From positions 15,575,901-15,639,900 of the forward strand of contig JAWZYU010000013.1 in NCBI GenBank assembly GCA_038380435.1: 64,000 nucleotides of DNA, read 5' to 3'. Each line of letters starts with the position of its first letter. Within the stretch, counting starts at the first letter, position 1. Source of the stretch: Ryuthela nishihirai. Its lineage: Eukaryota; Arthropoda; Arachnida; Araneae; Heptathelidae. Positions 1-13,461 of the stretch are shown in pieces. The position numbers and the translations under genes are program-made. The notes under the pieces are model-generated. The model searched no databases. It was given only the letters and a program-made list of their open reading frames with translations, and had not been told where the DNA came from.

Positions 1-1381
1 AAAGGTGCATGGGAAGTCAATGGAAATATATAAGCAACTAAGATGGTGGCAATCACTTGTGTTAAGAATGACGCCATCAATTATTGCTAAATGCATCAAT
101 TCCCATTCTTAAAGATCGACTCCTACTCAGTGAGGCTTTTCGGAGTGGGCCGAGAATGGCAATCCTTTTTCTTAGAGTATTCTAGATGCATTTCATAGGC
201 TGTCTGGGGATCTTGCTGACTAATCCATACAGAGTCGTTTCGTTCTAAAGATACTGGTCCTATTAGTTGAGCTTAGTGGGAATGAGCATTATCATTTCGT
301 TAAAAGGAAATCAGGATCAACTCGCTCCTGCAGATCAGTGAACGTGAGGATTGAGGCTTTTCTTCATGTTTGACACGTAACACTTCCTCCTGAGACCACA
401 CGGAGATCCACCTTACAATCGGAATAACTGTCTTGACCTACGAAAAATGTCGTGTCCCCCCGGAGGACGATGTTTTTGTCCCTTAATTGCCTTCACCCTT
501 GCTTCGGAGAAATATCAGGTTCGCGGGTTGTTACACCCGTGCCGACGTAGGCCTCAGACTTGTTGCGTCAAGTGATGTATACAAATATGTCCAACAATTG
601 ACGTACAAGAGTTGTACAGGGACGACACAGTTCATTCACACTATATACAATCACGTGCTGGGGATGCTCTCGACTCCGTAGTCCTTTGCTGCTTCAAACA
701 ATTATCCAATGAGGTGGAGAACTGAACTTTGCAGATTCTCGCTATATCGACCTCAAACTCGGCAAAAGGATACTTTTTAACCTTTGCCTACACCATGGTT
801 CACTAAGAACGCGCTTCAGTTCCACAGAACTGTATCTGATTCATCAATAATCTTGATTCTCAAATGGAATCGAATCCTCTCCTTAAGGGTTTCGTTCGAG
901 TAAGAGCGGCGTCCTTTGACGCGTGTTCAAACGTCCTTCCCATTTGACAGCGACGCTGAAAATTGTTCTTTCCTTCCTGCCCAACTCCCCCCCCCCTGAG
1001 CTCGCACGCGCACCCCCTAAGCTAATTGTAAAATGGCCATAAAAGTCTCCTCGGCCACGTCAACCTTCTCAGGAGCCAGCTCAGACCCGACAATAAACCC
1101 GACAAATCCCTACAATAGCACTTCCAAGAACACACTTAATACATAAAAATATTTACAATAACAAAAACACAATGAAAGGCAACAATATATAAATACATTA
1201 GAGGGACATGACAATAACCATCTCCATAATCCTCTCTTTTCCATGCTCGTGGAGTGGAATCTGTTTCCCCAGAAGAACGTTCATTGAAAATATGTTGGAA
1301 GATTGAACTGCGAGTCATTTTCGCAGAGCCCCTCGTTCCTGAGTCCAGCTGAGATGTCCTTCGATCCGTAAGGAAATCAAA
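1..1381. other. No gene recognised
   Basis: Mixed-composition DNA without a convincing exon, RNA gene or transposon end. Open frames here are short and unremarkable. A C-rich run lies near 990-1000. Confidence 0.5.
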
Positions 1382-1395
1382 GGAACACAGACAGA

Positions 1396-1770
1396 TGTGT
1401 TGTTGTGTTGTGTTGTTTTACCTCTGAGCGGCACTTTTTTGCACACCATGGGCTAAATGGCCAGGTCACATGGACCCCGAAGGCTCAGAGAAGGTTGGGG
1501 GAGGGGATCCACTGGAACAGCTGTTGGGAGACAGATGGTAGCCTCCCGTCAAGGCCATTCAGCGTGTTCTTTAACGTGCACAGGGTATGGCTCTCCCGCA
1601 CACGGGGCCACGGCTTTCGTCCCATCCGACGGACGACGGTCTTTCCAAGCCCATCGGTGTCCCCTACTGACCGTGGGCAGGGTGGGGAGTTTTGCGGAGA
1701 TAAATCTCAACGCTGACCCAGCTGGGACTCGAACCTGGGAACTACAGATTACGAGCCTGGCGCGCTACCG
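1396..1770 (-). mobile_element. SINE-1 copy, head slightly truncated, with 14-bp TSD
   Basis: A tRNA-derived SINE whose head lies at the right end. The (ACAAC)n-type 3' tail appears on the + strand as GTTGTGTTGTGTTG at the left edge. The B-box appears in reverse complement as GGGACTCGAACC, and the A-box side is cut short, ending at GCGCGCTACCG. The copy is flanked by a perfect 14-bp duplication, GGAACACAGACAGA, at 1382-1395 and 1771-1784, which marks target-primed insertion. The body matches at least nine other copies in the window. Overlapping + frames of about 100 codons here are SINE translations, not genes. Confidence 0.93.
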
Positions 1771-1784
1771 GGAACACAGACAGA

Positions 1785-4700
1785 AGACTGTTGCATGATT
1801 TCTCTCATGAAGCCCTCTCTAGACAATGTATCCTTGATGAAACCATTCCCGGGGATGTAATAAGTTCTGACGTGCTTTAAAATATTTATCGCACTTCGCA
1901 ATTAGGAACAAATCATGATTATGTCTTCATGTGACCTAAGCTCAGGTCGTAAGAGAGATATTTTGGATGCTTGGCAATTGGATCCCCATCTCTGCTCCCT
2001 TCTATTGCTCTTCATCTCAAATAATCATCCAAAACGATTCTTTTCTGACATTGTCAGGACGATGACGATCTCGATGTCGACAGCTCGAGCTCCAAACGTG
2101 ACATAAAAATATTTACCGAGACAAGTTGTTTTTTTATTTCATTTCTTGATTTTTTAATTTGGCACAGTTTTACAGCATCAGATGAAAAAAAATATTTCAT
2201 ACGTAACATAAAATTAGTCTAACTATTCTAATTCTTTAAAATGTTATTAAATTTTTTTTGTTTAATCCACAACTTTTAAACATCAATGTATACTTTAATG
2301 TTTTCTTTTTTTTTCAGTCAGCGATGTTCCGTATATTTCTTATATTACAATATCCTTTTCTAGAACACATTTTTGCAATAAACTAGAATGCAAGGACAAA
2401 GAGGGATGCTTTAACGTGATTCAGGGTATGTAGAAAAGAACCGATCGTGTTCTGCTCTCGGCGTTCCTTCTCAACTTCTGCTCCCTTCATCAAATCGTCT
2501 TCATTCCTTTCCGTCCCCCCCCCCCAGATGTGATTTTTTTCCTCATTCCCCTCCACCTTATTTGTGAAGGAGATCTTTGCATTTTGCGTCGGATCTTATG
2601 ACCTTTATGTTCTTCAGTAGGGCCATTCAGTCACAAACAGAAAACAAGGTCAACGAGGTCGTTTCTATGCTCCTGAGATGGGTGCTTCACTGCGTGCTGC
2701 CCTCCTGTGCAAAGAAATCTGCATTACAACAGCAATCGAAGTGCTGCAGGCGAACATTGGGAAGAATTCTAAATCTGAATCACCATAGTAACAGTGGAAA
2801 CGGATTTTACTTGTTTCCTTCCAGAGAGAAACTCGGCGTCAAATAATCTGATTTCTGAGAGACGAAATGAAAATGAGAAGAAGAAGAAGAAAATTAAGAC
2901 TGCATTGGCGATAAAATTTTGCTCAGAGGAGATAAATTAGTTATATTCATTTTCAATGTTCGAGAAATGGCGAAACAGTCTGGACCAAATAAAAAAGAAT
3001 GGAATTCCTTCCTTAATGAGCAGCTGACGTAACCCAATAATGGAAATCTCGTGGGATTAAGATGAATTCATTTGTTGAAATTTCAGTTGAAGGAACAAAT
3101 CAATGTTTCCAATGGCAACCCTTTATTTAAAAAGACTTTTTCTGAGCTTGCATCAAGAGTAACGGAAATTCTCTTCTTGATGCTTTTAAATACAATTTAA
3201 CAACTTCTGTATCAAACCATGTTTTTAATATTTTTTTTAATTATACATCGATATACTGGGCGTGAAGCATCTAACCCTGAGCAGAAAACTGCCCCGGGGC
3301 CTAGAAAACTTAATCCGTGCGTGCTGTTGAACTTATTTAATGAACTTGTCAAGTTCCACAGCTGGGATTTCAAACCCAAAGTCTATTACGAGATATCGTA
3401 GAGCACGTTTTCATTTTGAATGATTTCGGCCGTACGATAAGGTTTTTCTGGGCCCAGAGGATCTTTTTTATTGTTCCGATTCTCCGACACTGTTTGCCAT
3501 AAGACGATGACCTCGTGTGACCTTTGAAGAGACAGACTAACGAAGTTCACGAGGATTTATTTCTCCGACGACGAACAGACTTCCAGAGTTCAGCGACTGC
3601 CTTTGAAGGTCTGTCTGCGATTTTGACACCTCTCGTGGCAATTGGGCGATGATGTGTCAGCGAGCAAACACGGGGCCGGGCGGCGGCTGCCCCGCATCCC
3701 CCACCCCAAGCCACGCAACTCTTGTGTACAGAGTGCGGGCTGCGTTGGAGGAGGGACGCTCTGCATGTGCAGCTCGCGATCATAACAATCAAAGGGAACG
3801 ACGTCGCGCGCTGAGATAGACGTTCGCTCAACCATCGCATGTGATTGGCACAACAAATGGAAGCGACGAAATAGCAATGAAGTTCGTCTTTCGCAGTTTC
3901 ATTGGCTGAGAGATCTCACAGAGTCACCAGGATTAATCCTGCTGGTTCTTCACTTTCCCACTGCAATGACGATTCTGATTGTAGGATTTATAACCACGGA
4001 AATCGATTAATCGTCATTTTATTAATATGAAAAAAAAAATCTTTCAAGTAACTTTCCATTTGGGCGATATTTTATCGAATGCCACCAAACGTCAAAATCA
4101 GTTAGTTTTTTTTGGCTTGAATATCGCCAACACCGACCGAAAAACAAATTATCATAAAAAAAAAGATTCAAACAAATTTTGCGCTGCTTAAAAATCTAAT
4201 ATCCATTCCTGTTACGATTCTTAAGTACTGGAACTTATTTCATTAAAAGTTTGGATTACTTTAAATTCAATAAAAGTAGGTTTCAGTAAACATTATCTAT
4301 TTTCACTTTGATGAAAATCTCGTCTACTTCATTCCATTTCATCTTTTTTAAATCTCAAAACAATTTAAGAAAACAGAATTATATAATGGGAACGGAGACG
4401 TTTTTTTATTTTTGCAATTTCGATTGAGGTTGCATCACAAAACCTTCGTTCAAAAGAGGGAGACATTATATGAAATAAAAACTCTGTTAATGCGATATAA
4501 ATAATTTAAAACCATTATTTTGGAAATGAAATATTGTTTTATAAAACTGAATCATCACTTCCTGTGACTTTACATTTTTTTTTATTCCAATGCAAAATTA
4601 TTCAGAACTTTTGCTTTTCCTCTGTTAAAAGAGTGAAAAAAATTCCATGTTCTATTTTCCAGAGATTTGAGAATCCTCAGCTGCCCAGGGATCTTTCCTC

Positions 4701-5843
4701 GAGCGGCAGGGAAGAGACGAGAGTCGTTTTCTCCTTCTGCCCTCCTCCGATCGTCCCGTTCAGTGTCCTTGAAAATGTCATCTGAGATTCTCGCATCTTC
4801 AGAGTAAAAGTGATTCTCGTGATGTGATAACAATCCCGATGATGAATTTTACATTTTCGAACGGAAGAAGCAGACGACTTCTGTAGAGCCAATCAGAGAG
4901 GCGAAGAAGTGTGTGACGATGACCTCGTCTTCATGTGCTTTCCATCGCTCCTCCTCCTTCTCCTCCTCCTCCTCCTGTATGCAGACGTTCTCCTGCAAGC
5001 GTCCTCTTCCTTCCCTAAGCAACGAGCGAGAGGAGCGATGCCCCACCCTCACCTCCACCCCCACTTCCACCCCCACCACCAAACCCGAAATCCATAAATT
5101 TTTGATCGCGAGCGTCTCCCTATGCGCCACTTGGAATCTCTTTTTCCAATGTGCTCACGAGACTTGGTTCGCATCGGGAGCCTAAGCAGGCGATTTAATC
5201 CAAATCAGCCGGAAACGAGGCTATTTTGGCAGACGACGAAGAATATGGACCTCACCAGGAGGCAATTTCTTTGGCGGTATTTCTTTTCTTAGCAATGGGA
5301 ATGGTAAATGCTGCTCTTCTTTTACATGCACGAGGAATGTTTGTTGTTTATAGATGCGAATGGTAAATGCTGACCATTTTTTTTCGATGCACGAGCAGGA
5401 AATGATTTTTCGCCGATGTTTGCAAAGCTGTCATTGTAGGAAAGTCAGATAACGTCGACGATGCACGAGATTTTGGAATCGAAGGAGTTGCCATCGAGCA
5501 CGCTCTTTCGCATCAACTTCCGTCGCTCACGCGAATTTTCGATCACTCCCCCCCCCCGGGGGGCTTCTTTATCGATCGCTCTTTTAAGAAATTCTCCCCA
5601 CATTGACACCTGAGAAGTTCATCCTCAAAAAGATCTTTACGATATAAACGGGAAAAAGCATTCATTTATTTTATGTCCTTTGAAAAACTCATTTTTATTT
5701 TCACAGATTCCACCAAAGTTATTATCTTTTAATCATTTCCACCGAACAATCAAAACGTCCCGCAGTGAGAAAAACATCACCCTTCGATGCGGGGGGGGGG
5801 GGAGGATATTGCACCTCCATTGTAAATATCGTTCCTGACACCT
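1785..5843. other. No gene recognised; GC-richer patch near 3.6-3.85 kb
   Basis: Mostly AT-rich. The stretch 3600-3860 is GC- and CpG-richer, with a CCAAT-type motif (reverse ATTGG) near 3843, but neither strand gives an open frame with convincing coding composition. A CTC-rich tract lies near 4950-4975, and poly-C or poly-G runs lie near 2515, 5550 and 5790. Around 3340-3410 is a faint tRNA-like B-box (reverse GATTTCAAACCC), possibly an old SINE relic. Confidence 0.4.
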
Positions 5844-5852
5844 TCAAAAGGA

Positions 5853-6239
5853 GGGGCGGGGGAGGCTCAGTCGGTAGCACGCCAGGCTCGTAATCTGTAG
5901 TTCCCAAGTTCGAGTCCCAGCTGGGTCAGCGTTGAGATTTATCTCCGCAAAAATTCCCCGCCCTGCTCACGGTCAGTAGGCGACACCGATGGGCTTGGAA
6001 AGGCCGCCGTCCGTAATATGGGACGTTAAGCCGTGTTCCCGTGTGCGGGAGAGCCATACCCTGTGCACGTTAAAGAACACGCTGGATGGCCTTGACGGGA
6101 GGCTACCATCTGTCTCCCAACAGCTGTTCCAGTTGGTCCCCTCCCCAAACCTTCTCTGAGCCTTCGGGGTCCATGTGACCTGGCCATTTAGCCCATGGTG
6201 TGCAAAAAAGTGCCGCTCAGAGGTAAAACAACCCAACCC
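5853..6239 (+). mobile_element. SINE-1 copy with 9-bp TSD
   Basis: Full-length SINE-1 on the + strand. It has a G-rich leader, an A-box region (GGCTCAGTCGGTAGCACG), a B-box (AGTTCGAGTCCC), the shared body and an ACAACCCAACCC tail. TCAAAAGGA flanks it at 5844-5852 and 6240-6248. The 87-codon - strand frame inside it is the same shadow seen in sister copies. Confidence 0.93.
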
Positions 6240-6658
6240 TCAAAAGGAAAGGATTATTTTTCCTTAATTTATCATCTTTTAGCGAAAATGGTCAACATTC
6301 TCCATTGTTATTCTTTCACAAAACGTGGCAGAAATTCGAGTCTTTGATTTCGCCGTTTCATTTGAGGTCAGTTCGCAATGCAACATTTTGAGAGCATGAA
6401 AACGAAATGACCTGCAGCAGACAAGCTAGAAGGAAATGCCACAGTCTGACTTTTACGCGGTTTAATTTTTGTTAAGGAATCTGCAATCTGAGATTCGAAC
6501 CATTTCAATTACGAACGAATTTAAACTATTTTACGAATCACTTAAGCTTCGCAAAGATACCATAAAAAGCTACTTTCTTTCAATAAATAAATAAAACAAA
6601 AAAAGACGAATAAAAAAATACCGTAATGATTAAAGGCAGCAACCGGTCATTAACAATG

Positions 6659-7049
6659 CTTTTGGTTTGGTTTGTTTTACCTCTGAGTGGCACTTTTTTG
6701 CACACCATGGGCTAAATGGCCAGGTCACATGGACCCCGAAGGCTCAGAGAAGGTTGGGGGAGGGGACCCACTGGAACAGCTGTTGGGAGACAGATGGTGG
6801 CCTCCCGTCAAGGCCATCCAGCGTGTTCTTTAATGTGCACAGGGTATGGCTCTCCCGCACACGGAGCCACGGCTTAACGTCCCATCCGACGGACGGCGGC
6901 CTTTCCAAGCCCATCGGTGTCCCCTACTGACCGTGGGCAGGGCGGGGAATTTTGCGGAGATAAATCTCAACGCTGACCAAGCTGGGACTCGAACCTGGGA
7001 ACTACAGATTACGAGCCTGGCGCGCTACCGACTGAGCCACCCCCGCCCC
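6659..7049 (-). mobile_element. SINE-1 copy with 10-11 bp TSD
   Basis: Full-length - strand SINE-1. It starts at its tail (TTTGGTTTGGTTTG on the + strand) and ends at the tRNA-like head (CTGAGCCACCCCCGCCCC). ATTAACAATG, plus a shared leading C, flanks it at 6648-6658 and 7049-7059. It closely resembles the copy at 1396-1770. Confidence 0.94.
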
Positions 7050-7059
7050 ATTAACAATG

Positions 7060-8104
7060 AATTCGTTTGTAGAGATTTTTGCCAACAGATGTGATCATCA
7101 GATGGACGAGATCTTCTCTATCGCTGCAATCACTAAGCGAGGTAGAGATCTCATCCATCATACCGCAATCAGGAAAGGAACACACAGAAATCAGCCTCAT
7201 GCGGACATAGCTGATCGCTTGTCCACAATTTAATCACGTGAATGGTTGTGCCTCCCCCCCTCCCAGTCCCTTTTATAGTTGTCTTTCCCTCGAGACCTAC
7301 ACTCACGGTCTCAGAGGTCATTTGATATTTCTGGCGTCAAAATCATCCAATCATCGACGAGATATGAAATTGAATGTGAGACGTGATCCGAATCATCTTT
7401 AAATGCGCTCGTCTGCTCTTTGAATTATCCGTTACTGCATCGAACGATTCCAGGCATTGGCGGAAACGTGTGACGAAATCTAAACCTAAAATTAATCCCA
7501 AAAAGAGATTCACTGCGAAGTTTTCTTTCAATTGGACGATCATCCTAATTCTCTTAACGAAGATTTAAAAAGGTTGAAGTTGATTTGATATTTCGACCAA
7601 CTGACTTATCCGGAGTTTCTCGCGTCTTAAACTCTATCAAATATATTTTGAAGAGCGCTCTCCAGTCACAAGCTTACATTTCACTGAAACTCAATATCAA
7701 TGAACCTGAGAAAAGTTTCCTTGCTCCTTTTATGGACAGCAGAAAGGAAGGGACATAATTTGAAGCAGCCTCTGATGATTCCCATGATCAGAAGCCTTCG
7801 TTTCATATAGAACTCCTCAAGTTCAATAATCGTTTTAAGCATTCCCTCTTTTTGGGGGAAGAATGGTTGGGATTCAAACCCTTACATCGCTTTGAATCAT
7901 AAATAGAGGATGTTGTGTATTGAAGAGTCAAACTCTTTTGCGTTTAGATAAATTCTTCTCCCTTTTTCATGTGTTTCATTTCATTTTTATGAACGAATCG
8001 AAAAGGTTGGGAGGGTTAACATTTACGCTTCTTAACTAACAACAAGAGCAGGCTATGAAATACCGAATTCGGTGATTGCCATTCTGATCGTTTAAGAGAA
8101 AACC
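7060..8104. other. No gene recognised
   Basis: No coding exon, RNA gene or transposon end that I can support. GATCTCATCC/GGATGAGAT-type short complementary stretches occur near 7100-7160. Confidence 0.4.
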
Positions 8105-8205
8105 CTCCTCCTCCTCCTCCTCCTCCTCCTCCTCCTCCTCCTCCTCCTCCTCCTCCTCCTCCTCCTCCTCCTCCTCCTCCTCCTCCTCCTCCTCCTCCTC
8201 CTCCT
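8105..8205. repeat. (CTC)n microsatellite
   Basis: About 33 uninterrupted CTC trinucleotides, all pyrimidine on the + strand. It is not in a supported reading frame. Confidence 0.98.
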
Positions 8206-8371
8206 GTAGAAAGAGAGGTTAAACTCCTTACCGAAGTTACGATCAGAGCAGGCTCTCTATAGAATATGGTTGTCCTAGCTGTTATGTTTAGGAATCTTTA
8301 CCACGTTATTTTGAAAGGCCTTATGCTGCTTTACAATTAGAGGAAGTTGTTCACTGAATTCAATGGTCCAA

Positions 8372-8434
8372 GCTCTCACTGCTGAGGAGGAGGCTCTCAC
8401 TGCTGAGGAGGAGGCTCTCACTGCTGAGGAGGAG
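8372..8434. repeat. 21-bp tandem repeat, three perfect units
   Basis: The unit is GCTCTCACTGCTGAGGAGGA plus G, repeated three times and followed by a partial fourth. The unit length is a multiple of three, so a short - strand frame stays open through it (AVRASSS repeats). Nothing else suggests a protein. Confidence 0.95.
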
Positions 8435-10616
8435 GCTCTCATCCGACAAACTCTCTCCAACGGGTAAGAGATACGACAATAAGCTTCGCCAATACATAAC
8501 TATTCAGTTTTCAATAGTTTTTTAAGTTATTCAGTTCCAAAACATTTATTACTCTTTCATCTTCAGATATTAAAAGCAACTGCAGTTTATTCAGCCTTAT
8601 TTAGAATGTGCAGGTAAAACAGTGGAAATTGGAAAGATTCCAAATGGAGGGCGATTTTTTTTTTAATTGATTCTAACTCTTGGCATTTAATCGTCTGATT
8701 CATTCTTTTGGTCACAAATGAATAAAGGAATTTTCCCAGATCCTTTAATTGCAAATTATTTTAAACGACATATTTTTCTATTAAAAATAACTGAAATTGA
8801 GCTGAATTTTGATATTTATCTTTCCTTCATTCGCATTGAATGGAGAAACCGAATTGAAAAAAATGAAACTGACGTCATTACGTTTATTGACTTGAAGAAA
8901 TCTAAAAAAGATATTTCCTAAATTCTGTGGCTGAGTGGAAAGAGTTTCCCGATGAGTTTCTGTTGCATTCTAGGGACGTCTTTTATCTTCACTCCTTAAA
9001 TGGCGATGACCGAGAGCTTTTCAAATGCGAACTCTCCATTTTGTCCATCAACGGATTGGAACATGACTCTCACTAAGCTCTCGTTGACGCAAATGTTAGT
9101 AGTAGTCGGTTAATGGAGTCAATCGCAAAATCAATAATTTGAAATTATTATGATTATCACTTAAGAGTATATTTCGAAATGAGAAATACGGAGTGAGATA
9201 ACAGTTGTTTTCCCCTGCTGACACATTAAAAAAATATACGAAGCTCTTTAAGCTCGTTTTCTAAAAAAAAGAATAATTTTTTCACCTTGTATCGTGTCTC
9301 TTTTTAAACGTCGAACTTTTCTTTCGATAAATGAAAAATCTTTCTGAATTTGGAGAGGTATTAATTAGATATTGCCATTCTCGTTTTTCGAATCTCCCTT
9401 AAAGGCTGCTAAAGTTAAAAAACGACAGATCTGATTTCGTTCGAAAAAGAACCCTCTGTCTTCGCCAGCGGCGGTGCAACGTTCTCGTTTCGATTGCAAA
9501 TGCTAAATGTAATTTCTGCGCAGCGCTTCGCTTCGATCGCTCACGTTGCACCAGCGACACGGTTGATGAACACAACTTCGGGGGAAACATATCAAATGAC
9601 ACCTGGCCGTATTGATCATCACCCAGGAATGCTCAGCGACGATGCTTAGGCTTAAAGATGATCTGAAATACAACGAGGATATCATCCTTTAATTACTGGA
9701 TGATGTATCCACGCAATTAACATTACATCTCAAATTCATTGGAAATATTCTAATTTATGGAACTGACTTGGCTGCTAATTAAATCAACGAAGTATTGGAT
9801 GAAGCTCATTTCTGGGAGGAGAGTGGCAGCTGTCCGTTGCAGCAGCTTCACACATGAGATCCCTTAAGGATCAGTTTTAGTGGGGATTTTCTTTTATGTA
9901 TGAATTTCTTATTAGTCTTTTCGACTGAATTTACCCGGGAAATATTTATCTCGGCTTCCAAATTTAATTCAAATATTAATTTAATTCAATTCCACGCATT
10001 TTTTAATTATTCTTTGTAATTTGAATATTGCAAGTGGACATTTTTGGAGTTTGCAACCATAACTGGAACCACCCTGTTTCCAACCATTCATCGCATCCGA
10101 GGAGATATTTTTAAGAAGTGTCTCCCATTGCATTTGGATGCACTTCATTTGATTGCTTTCATGAATTAAAAATTGCTTCAGTCTCATTAAATGCCTCAGT
10201 TGGTGGAATAATTTGGCGAGACACGAGATCAGTTTGCATCTTAACTCTCATTCAGTAATATCCAAGTCTGCTCTTAATTAATTGGGACAACGAAGTTAAA
10301 AAGAAATTTAAGGAAATTCGATTTGCATTCTTAGGAGCTGTTTGTTTTTGAAAATTTTTAGGATGATGATGATATTCAAGGGCAAAAGATCGATAAAGAT
10401 GAGGAAGAAATGGGATGCTGAGAGGAGGATTTGATCAGTTGAAGGCAATTGTCTTTCATGAGAAAGAAATTTTGACCAAAGGAAAAAACATTTGGAACGA
10501 AAAAATTCCGAAAATTGAAACGGACACTTCTTATGGCGTTTACATTAGAAGAAAGTTCGTGCTTTATCTCATTATAGAGCGAATTCAATGAACTTGAAAA
10601 ATGGAAAGATTTTGTA
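8435..10616. other. No gene recognised
   Basis: AT-rich DNA with short frames only. A GC-richer patch at 9450-9560 has no frame that I would defend. Confidence 0.4.
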
Positions 10617-10677
10617 CAAAGTAAGAATTCCCTTGCATGTTTCAAAGTAAGAATTTCCTTGCATGTTTCAAAGTAAA
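10617..10677. repeat. 26-bp tandem repeat, about 2.3 units
   Basis: The units share CAAAGTAAGAATT and CCTTGCATGTTT, with one substitution between the first two. The third is partial. Confidence 0.85.
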
Positions 10678-11589
10678 AGGAAACATCAGACAAAAAGTTC
10701 ACTCCTATTTATGCTAACAGTTAATAACCGTCTGCAAGCATAGTTCCTTTTTTTTTTCTCATCACGACAGCAGGAATCGATCTTAAAAAACGAATTCGTT
10801 CTATGGTGAGCGAGCTAGTTTTCATTCACGACAGAGGGCGTCGTGCTCTGTTCGTTTTAGCGCAAGAGAAACCGAAATCTTACTTTGTACGAAACCTTTC
10901 GATTTTTTGTTTTGCAGAATGAAACTTTTTACTTTTTGCTTAAATTGCGGCAACCCATTGCGTGAAAGCAATGCTGAAATGGAGGGGATGCTCACGAAAG
11001 GAATGTCCCCATTGAAGTTTCCATTGATTGTTACTTTTCACAAAAGGTTACAATAAATATTTCTTACTCGGTGGAATTATTTTCGTTTGTAATTGTAAAT
11101 ATTGCAATATCCTTCCTTAAAGGAAAAATGATTAATCCGTTTCAGAGTTCTCTGAGCAAAAGCAGAAAATGATCATTGGGAGGATTAAAGGGATGAGCCT
11201 TTTACGATATGGCCACATAGAGAGCAGTTTGAGCGATTATCATTAGCGAACTTTATGGCGTTTTCAAGGGGAAAAAAAGCTTTACTAACAACGGAGGTGA
11301 CGTCAGAACAAACCGAAGCGTGTGCAGCTGTTCCTGTGCTTGTAATACTTCCGTTTTAAAAAGCCAGAAATGTGGCTAATGTTAATAACGGTAAACTTCT
11401 TCCTGTGTAGCCATACCTTATGGCGAGGTTAGGTAAATGAACAATGAGCGCTGTGCGAATGTTCCAGAAGAGCATCCTCTTTGCATCCTTGACATCGTCG
11501 AGAATCTCCATCTTCATTGAGATATCCTCAGCACGAGCAACTACACTCCTCTTCTTTCATTTTGAAGTCACCGGAAGGAAAGTACATCC
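10678..11589. other. No gene recognised
   Basis: AT-rich DNA. I see no exon or mobile-element terminus. Confidence 0.4.
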
Positions 11590-12115
11590 CTTGCATATTT
11601 CATCTATAAATCTCTCTCTCGCCATTCATCCCACTTTTCCTCCATCAACATTTTTTTCCATCTTCCTATCTTCCCTCTCTTCCATCTTCCTTTTCCCAAC
11701 ATCTTTCATCTTTTTTCTCCATATCTTTTACTTCCATCTTCCGTCTTCCTTTTCCTCTATCTTTTTTCTCTTCCAACTTCTTCTCTTTCATCTTCATTCT
11801 CTTCATCTTCTTTTTTTCCCATCCTTATTATCTTTCATCTTTTTTTTCTTCATCTCCCTTTTTTCCATCTTCATTCTCTTCATCTTCCTTTTTCCCATCT
11901 TCATTATCTACCTTTTCTTCCATCTTCATTATCTACCTTTTCTTCCATCTTCATTATCTTCCATTTTCTTTTCCCTTCATTTCCCTCTCTTCCATCGTCC
12001 TATTCACCTATCTTCCTCCTCTTTTCATTTCCCTCTCTTCCATCGTCCTATTCACCTATCTTCCTCCTCTTTCAACTTTCTTTTCCCTTAATCTTCCTTC
12101 TCTTCCATCTATCTT
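11590..12115. repeat. Degenerate polypyrimidine tract (CCATCTTCC-like)
   Basis: Over 500 bp are almost purely C/T on the + strand, built from degenerate CCATCTTCC or TTCATCTTC words. This makes a 215-codon + frame rich in Ser, Phe, Leu and Ile, which is low-complexity translation rather than a protein gene. Such asymmetric homopyrimidine DNA can in principle adopt triplex structure. Confidence 0.9.
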
Positions 12116-13194
12116 CTGATTCGGGATTTTCTTGATAAGCATTCTCAGCAAAATCTCTTGGAGCATATACAGTCATTGATTACATTGTAAGAATTTGCAA
12201 TCGTGCTTAAGTCTGCTTTATTCTGCGTTCGCCTTTGTTAAGGCCTGTTGATGCGTTCCTCCTGGAAATGGGCAGCAGGTTTTTAAAACAAAGAGTTCAT
12301 CTCAAATTTGAGGGCGAACTTGAAAACATCTGTTGAGATCGAGATGTTGAAAGAGCCGATGGCGATGAGATTATGTTAAGAACAAAGGCTTTGAAAAGGA
12401 GGCAGATAGGAGGCAGAGGGAGCGATCAGGAGGATCGCAACATTTTGAAACCGAAGGAAATGCCAGGAGTGGGAAAATGATCGTTTCCAATTGAGAGAAA
12501 AATGAGCGCCAAACTGATGATGGAAACCGGAACCTGTCGAAGGAAATGACGAACTTTAACAGACAACTTAAACCTGAAGAATGTTTCCACAAAAATGGTT
12601 TCTTTAATTTGTTGGTATCACTTCTAGGAGTGGAATTTTCGTGTTCGTGTTTGTATGTGTGTGAGAAACCAGAACAAGCCGATAGAGCTTCTCCGTTATA
12701 TCCGTTCCTTTAAAAAAAATCAAAAATATATTAGAATTGTTTCTGGCAGAAGACATACAGAAATTACGAACCCTACTTCGAAGACTTTAATTGAAAAAAT
12801 TCTACAACATTTGCATGCACAGTTAGATTTCTATATTATTAATAAAATTATACATATTAATATTTAACTTACTATACATCTGTCTCATGCTTGTACTTTT
12901 TAATGTCATCATCATTGTAGACGGCGCTCTTCTCTGCTTGTCTGGGCTGGATTCTTTTACTAACTATGTGTGTGAGAGCTTTTGTAGAAGGGTATCTGTC
13001 CCTATCTTGTCAGGATGGATAATTCAGGTGGCCGAACACACAAACTCATGTATTTCAACTATGTACATTTATTTACATTAATTATATGCATACAGTGACT
13101 GTCCACCTGGTACAGTCACTGGCCAAATTCAATGACAGTTATAATGGGCCTCAGCAGTCCCACAGCCAGATACAAAGCTTAAGCTAGATACTGC
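12116..13194. other. No gene recognised; repeat segment at 12640-12740
   Basis: The stretch at about 12640-12740 (words such as GAGAAACCAG, AGAGCTT, TTCTCCGT, AAAAAAATCAAAAATAT) resembles 48510-48670, so it is probably an uncharacterised dispersed repeat. At 13094-13123 a 10-bp inverted repeat (CAGTGACTGT / ACAGTCACTG) surrounds a 9-10 nt loop. Confidence 0.35.
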
Positions 13195-13445
13195 AAACGA
13201 ACAGTCTGACATCCGGACAGCCTCGTGGTCCGCGCGCAAGTCTTAGTTCAAACCACCCCGCCGGATGATGTCACGTGTCCTTCGGGGGACGTTAGGGTGT
13301 CTCGGCCAATAGTGTTCGAACACGATCGTCGTGCCAGGACGACTCTTGTCGCCTCTCTTCATCGTGCTCTCAAAACTGGCCCTGCCGCTGGCGATATGTC
13401 GTCAGGCGGGGAGGCACTGCCGCCAAAATAGCGATCTTGACCCTT
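13195..13445 (+). mobile_element. Possible SINE-like repeat with degenerate B-box
   Basis: A GC-rich insert in AT-rich surroundings, with a possible tRNA-like head: CAGCCTCGTGGTCCGCGCG, then AGTTCAAACCACC as a B-box-like motif. It is followed by CCTTCGGGGGACGTTAGGG, which recalls the GGACGTTAAGCC core of SINE-1. It abuts the 3' end of a - strand LINE. There is only one copy in the window, so the family assignment is tentative. Confidence 0.4.
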
Positions 13446-13461
13446 CACTCCCGCCGAGTCC

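Noticed and set aside
3547..3877. Two - strand frames of about 95 codons in a GC-richer patch
   Set aside because: Neither frame shows biased third positions or a recognisable protein, and no paired splice sites were seen.
6667..6930. 87-codon frame repeated at 1405, 5973, 6667 and 50403 (FTSERHFFAHHGLNGQ-like)
   Set aside because: It is translation of the SINE-1 body. Repetition reflects SINE copy number, not a protein family.
11444..12091. 215-codon + strand reading frame
   Set aside because: It is low-complexity Ser/Phe/Leu/Ile translation of a polypyrimidine repeat, with no domain or splice context.
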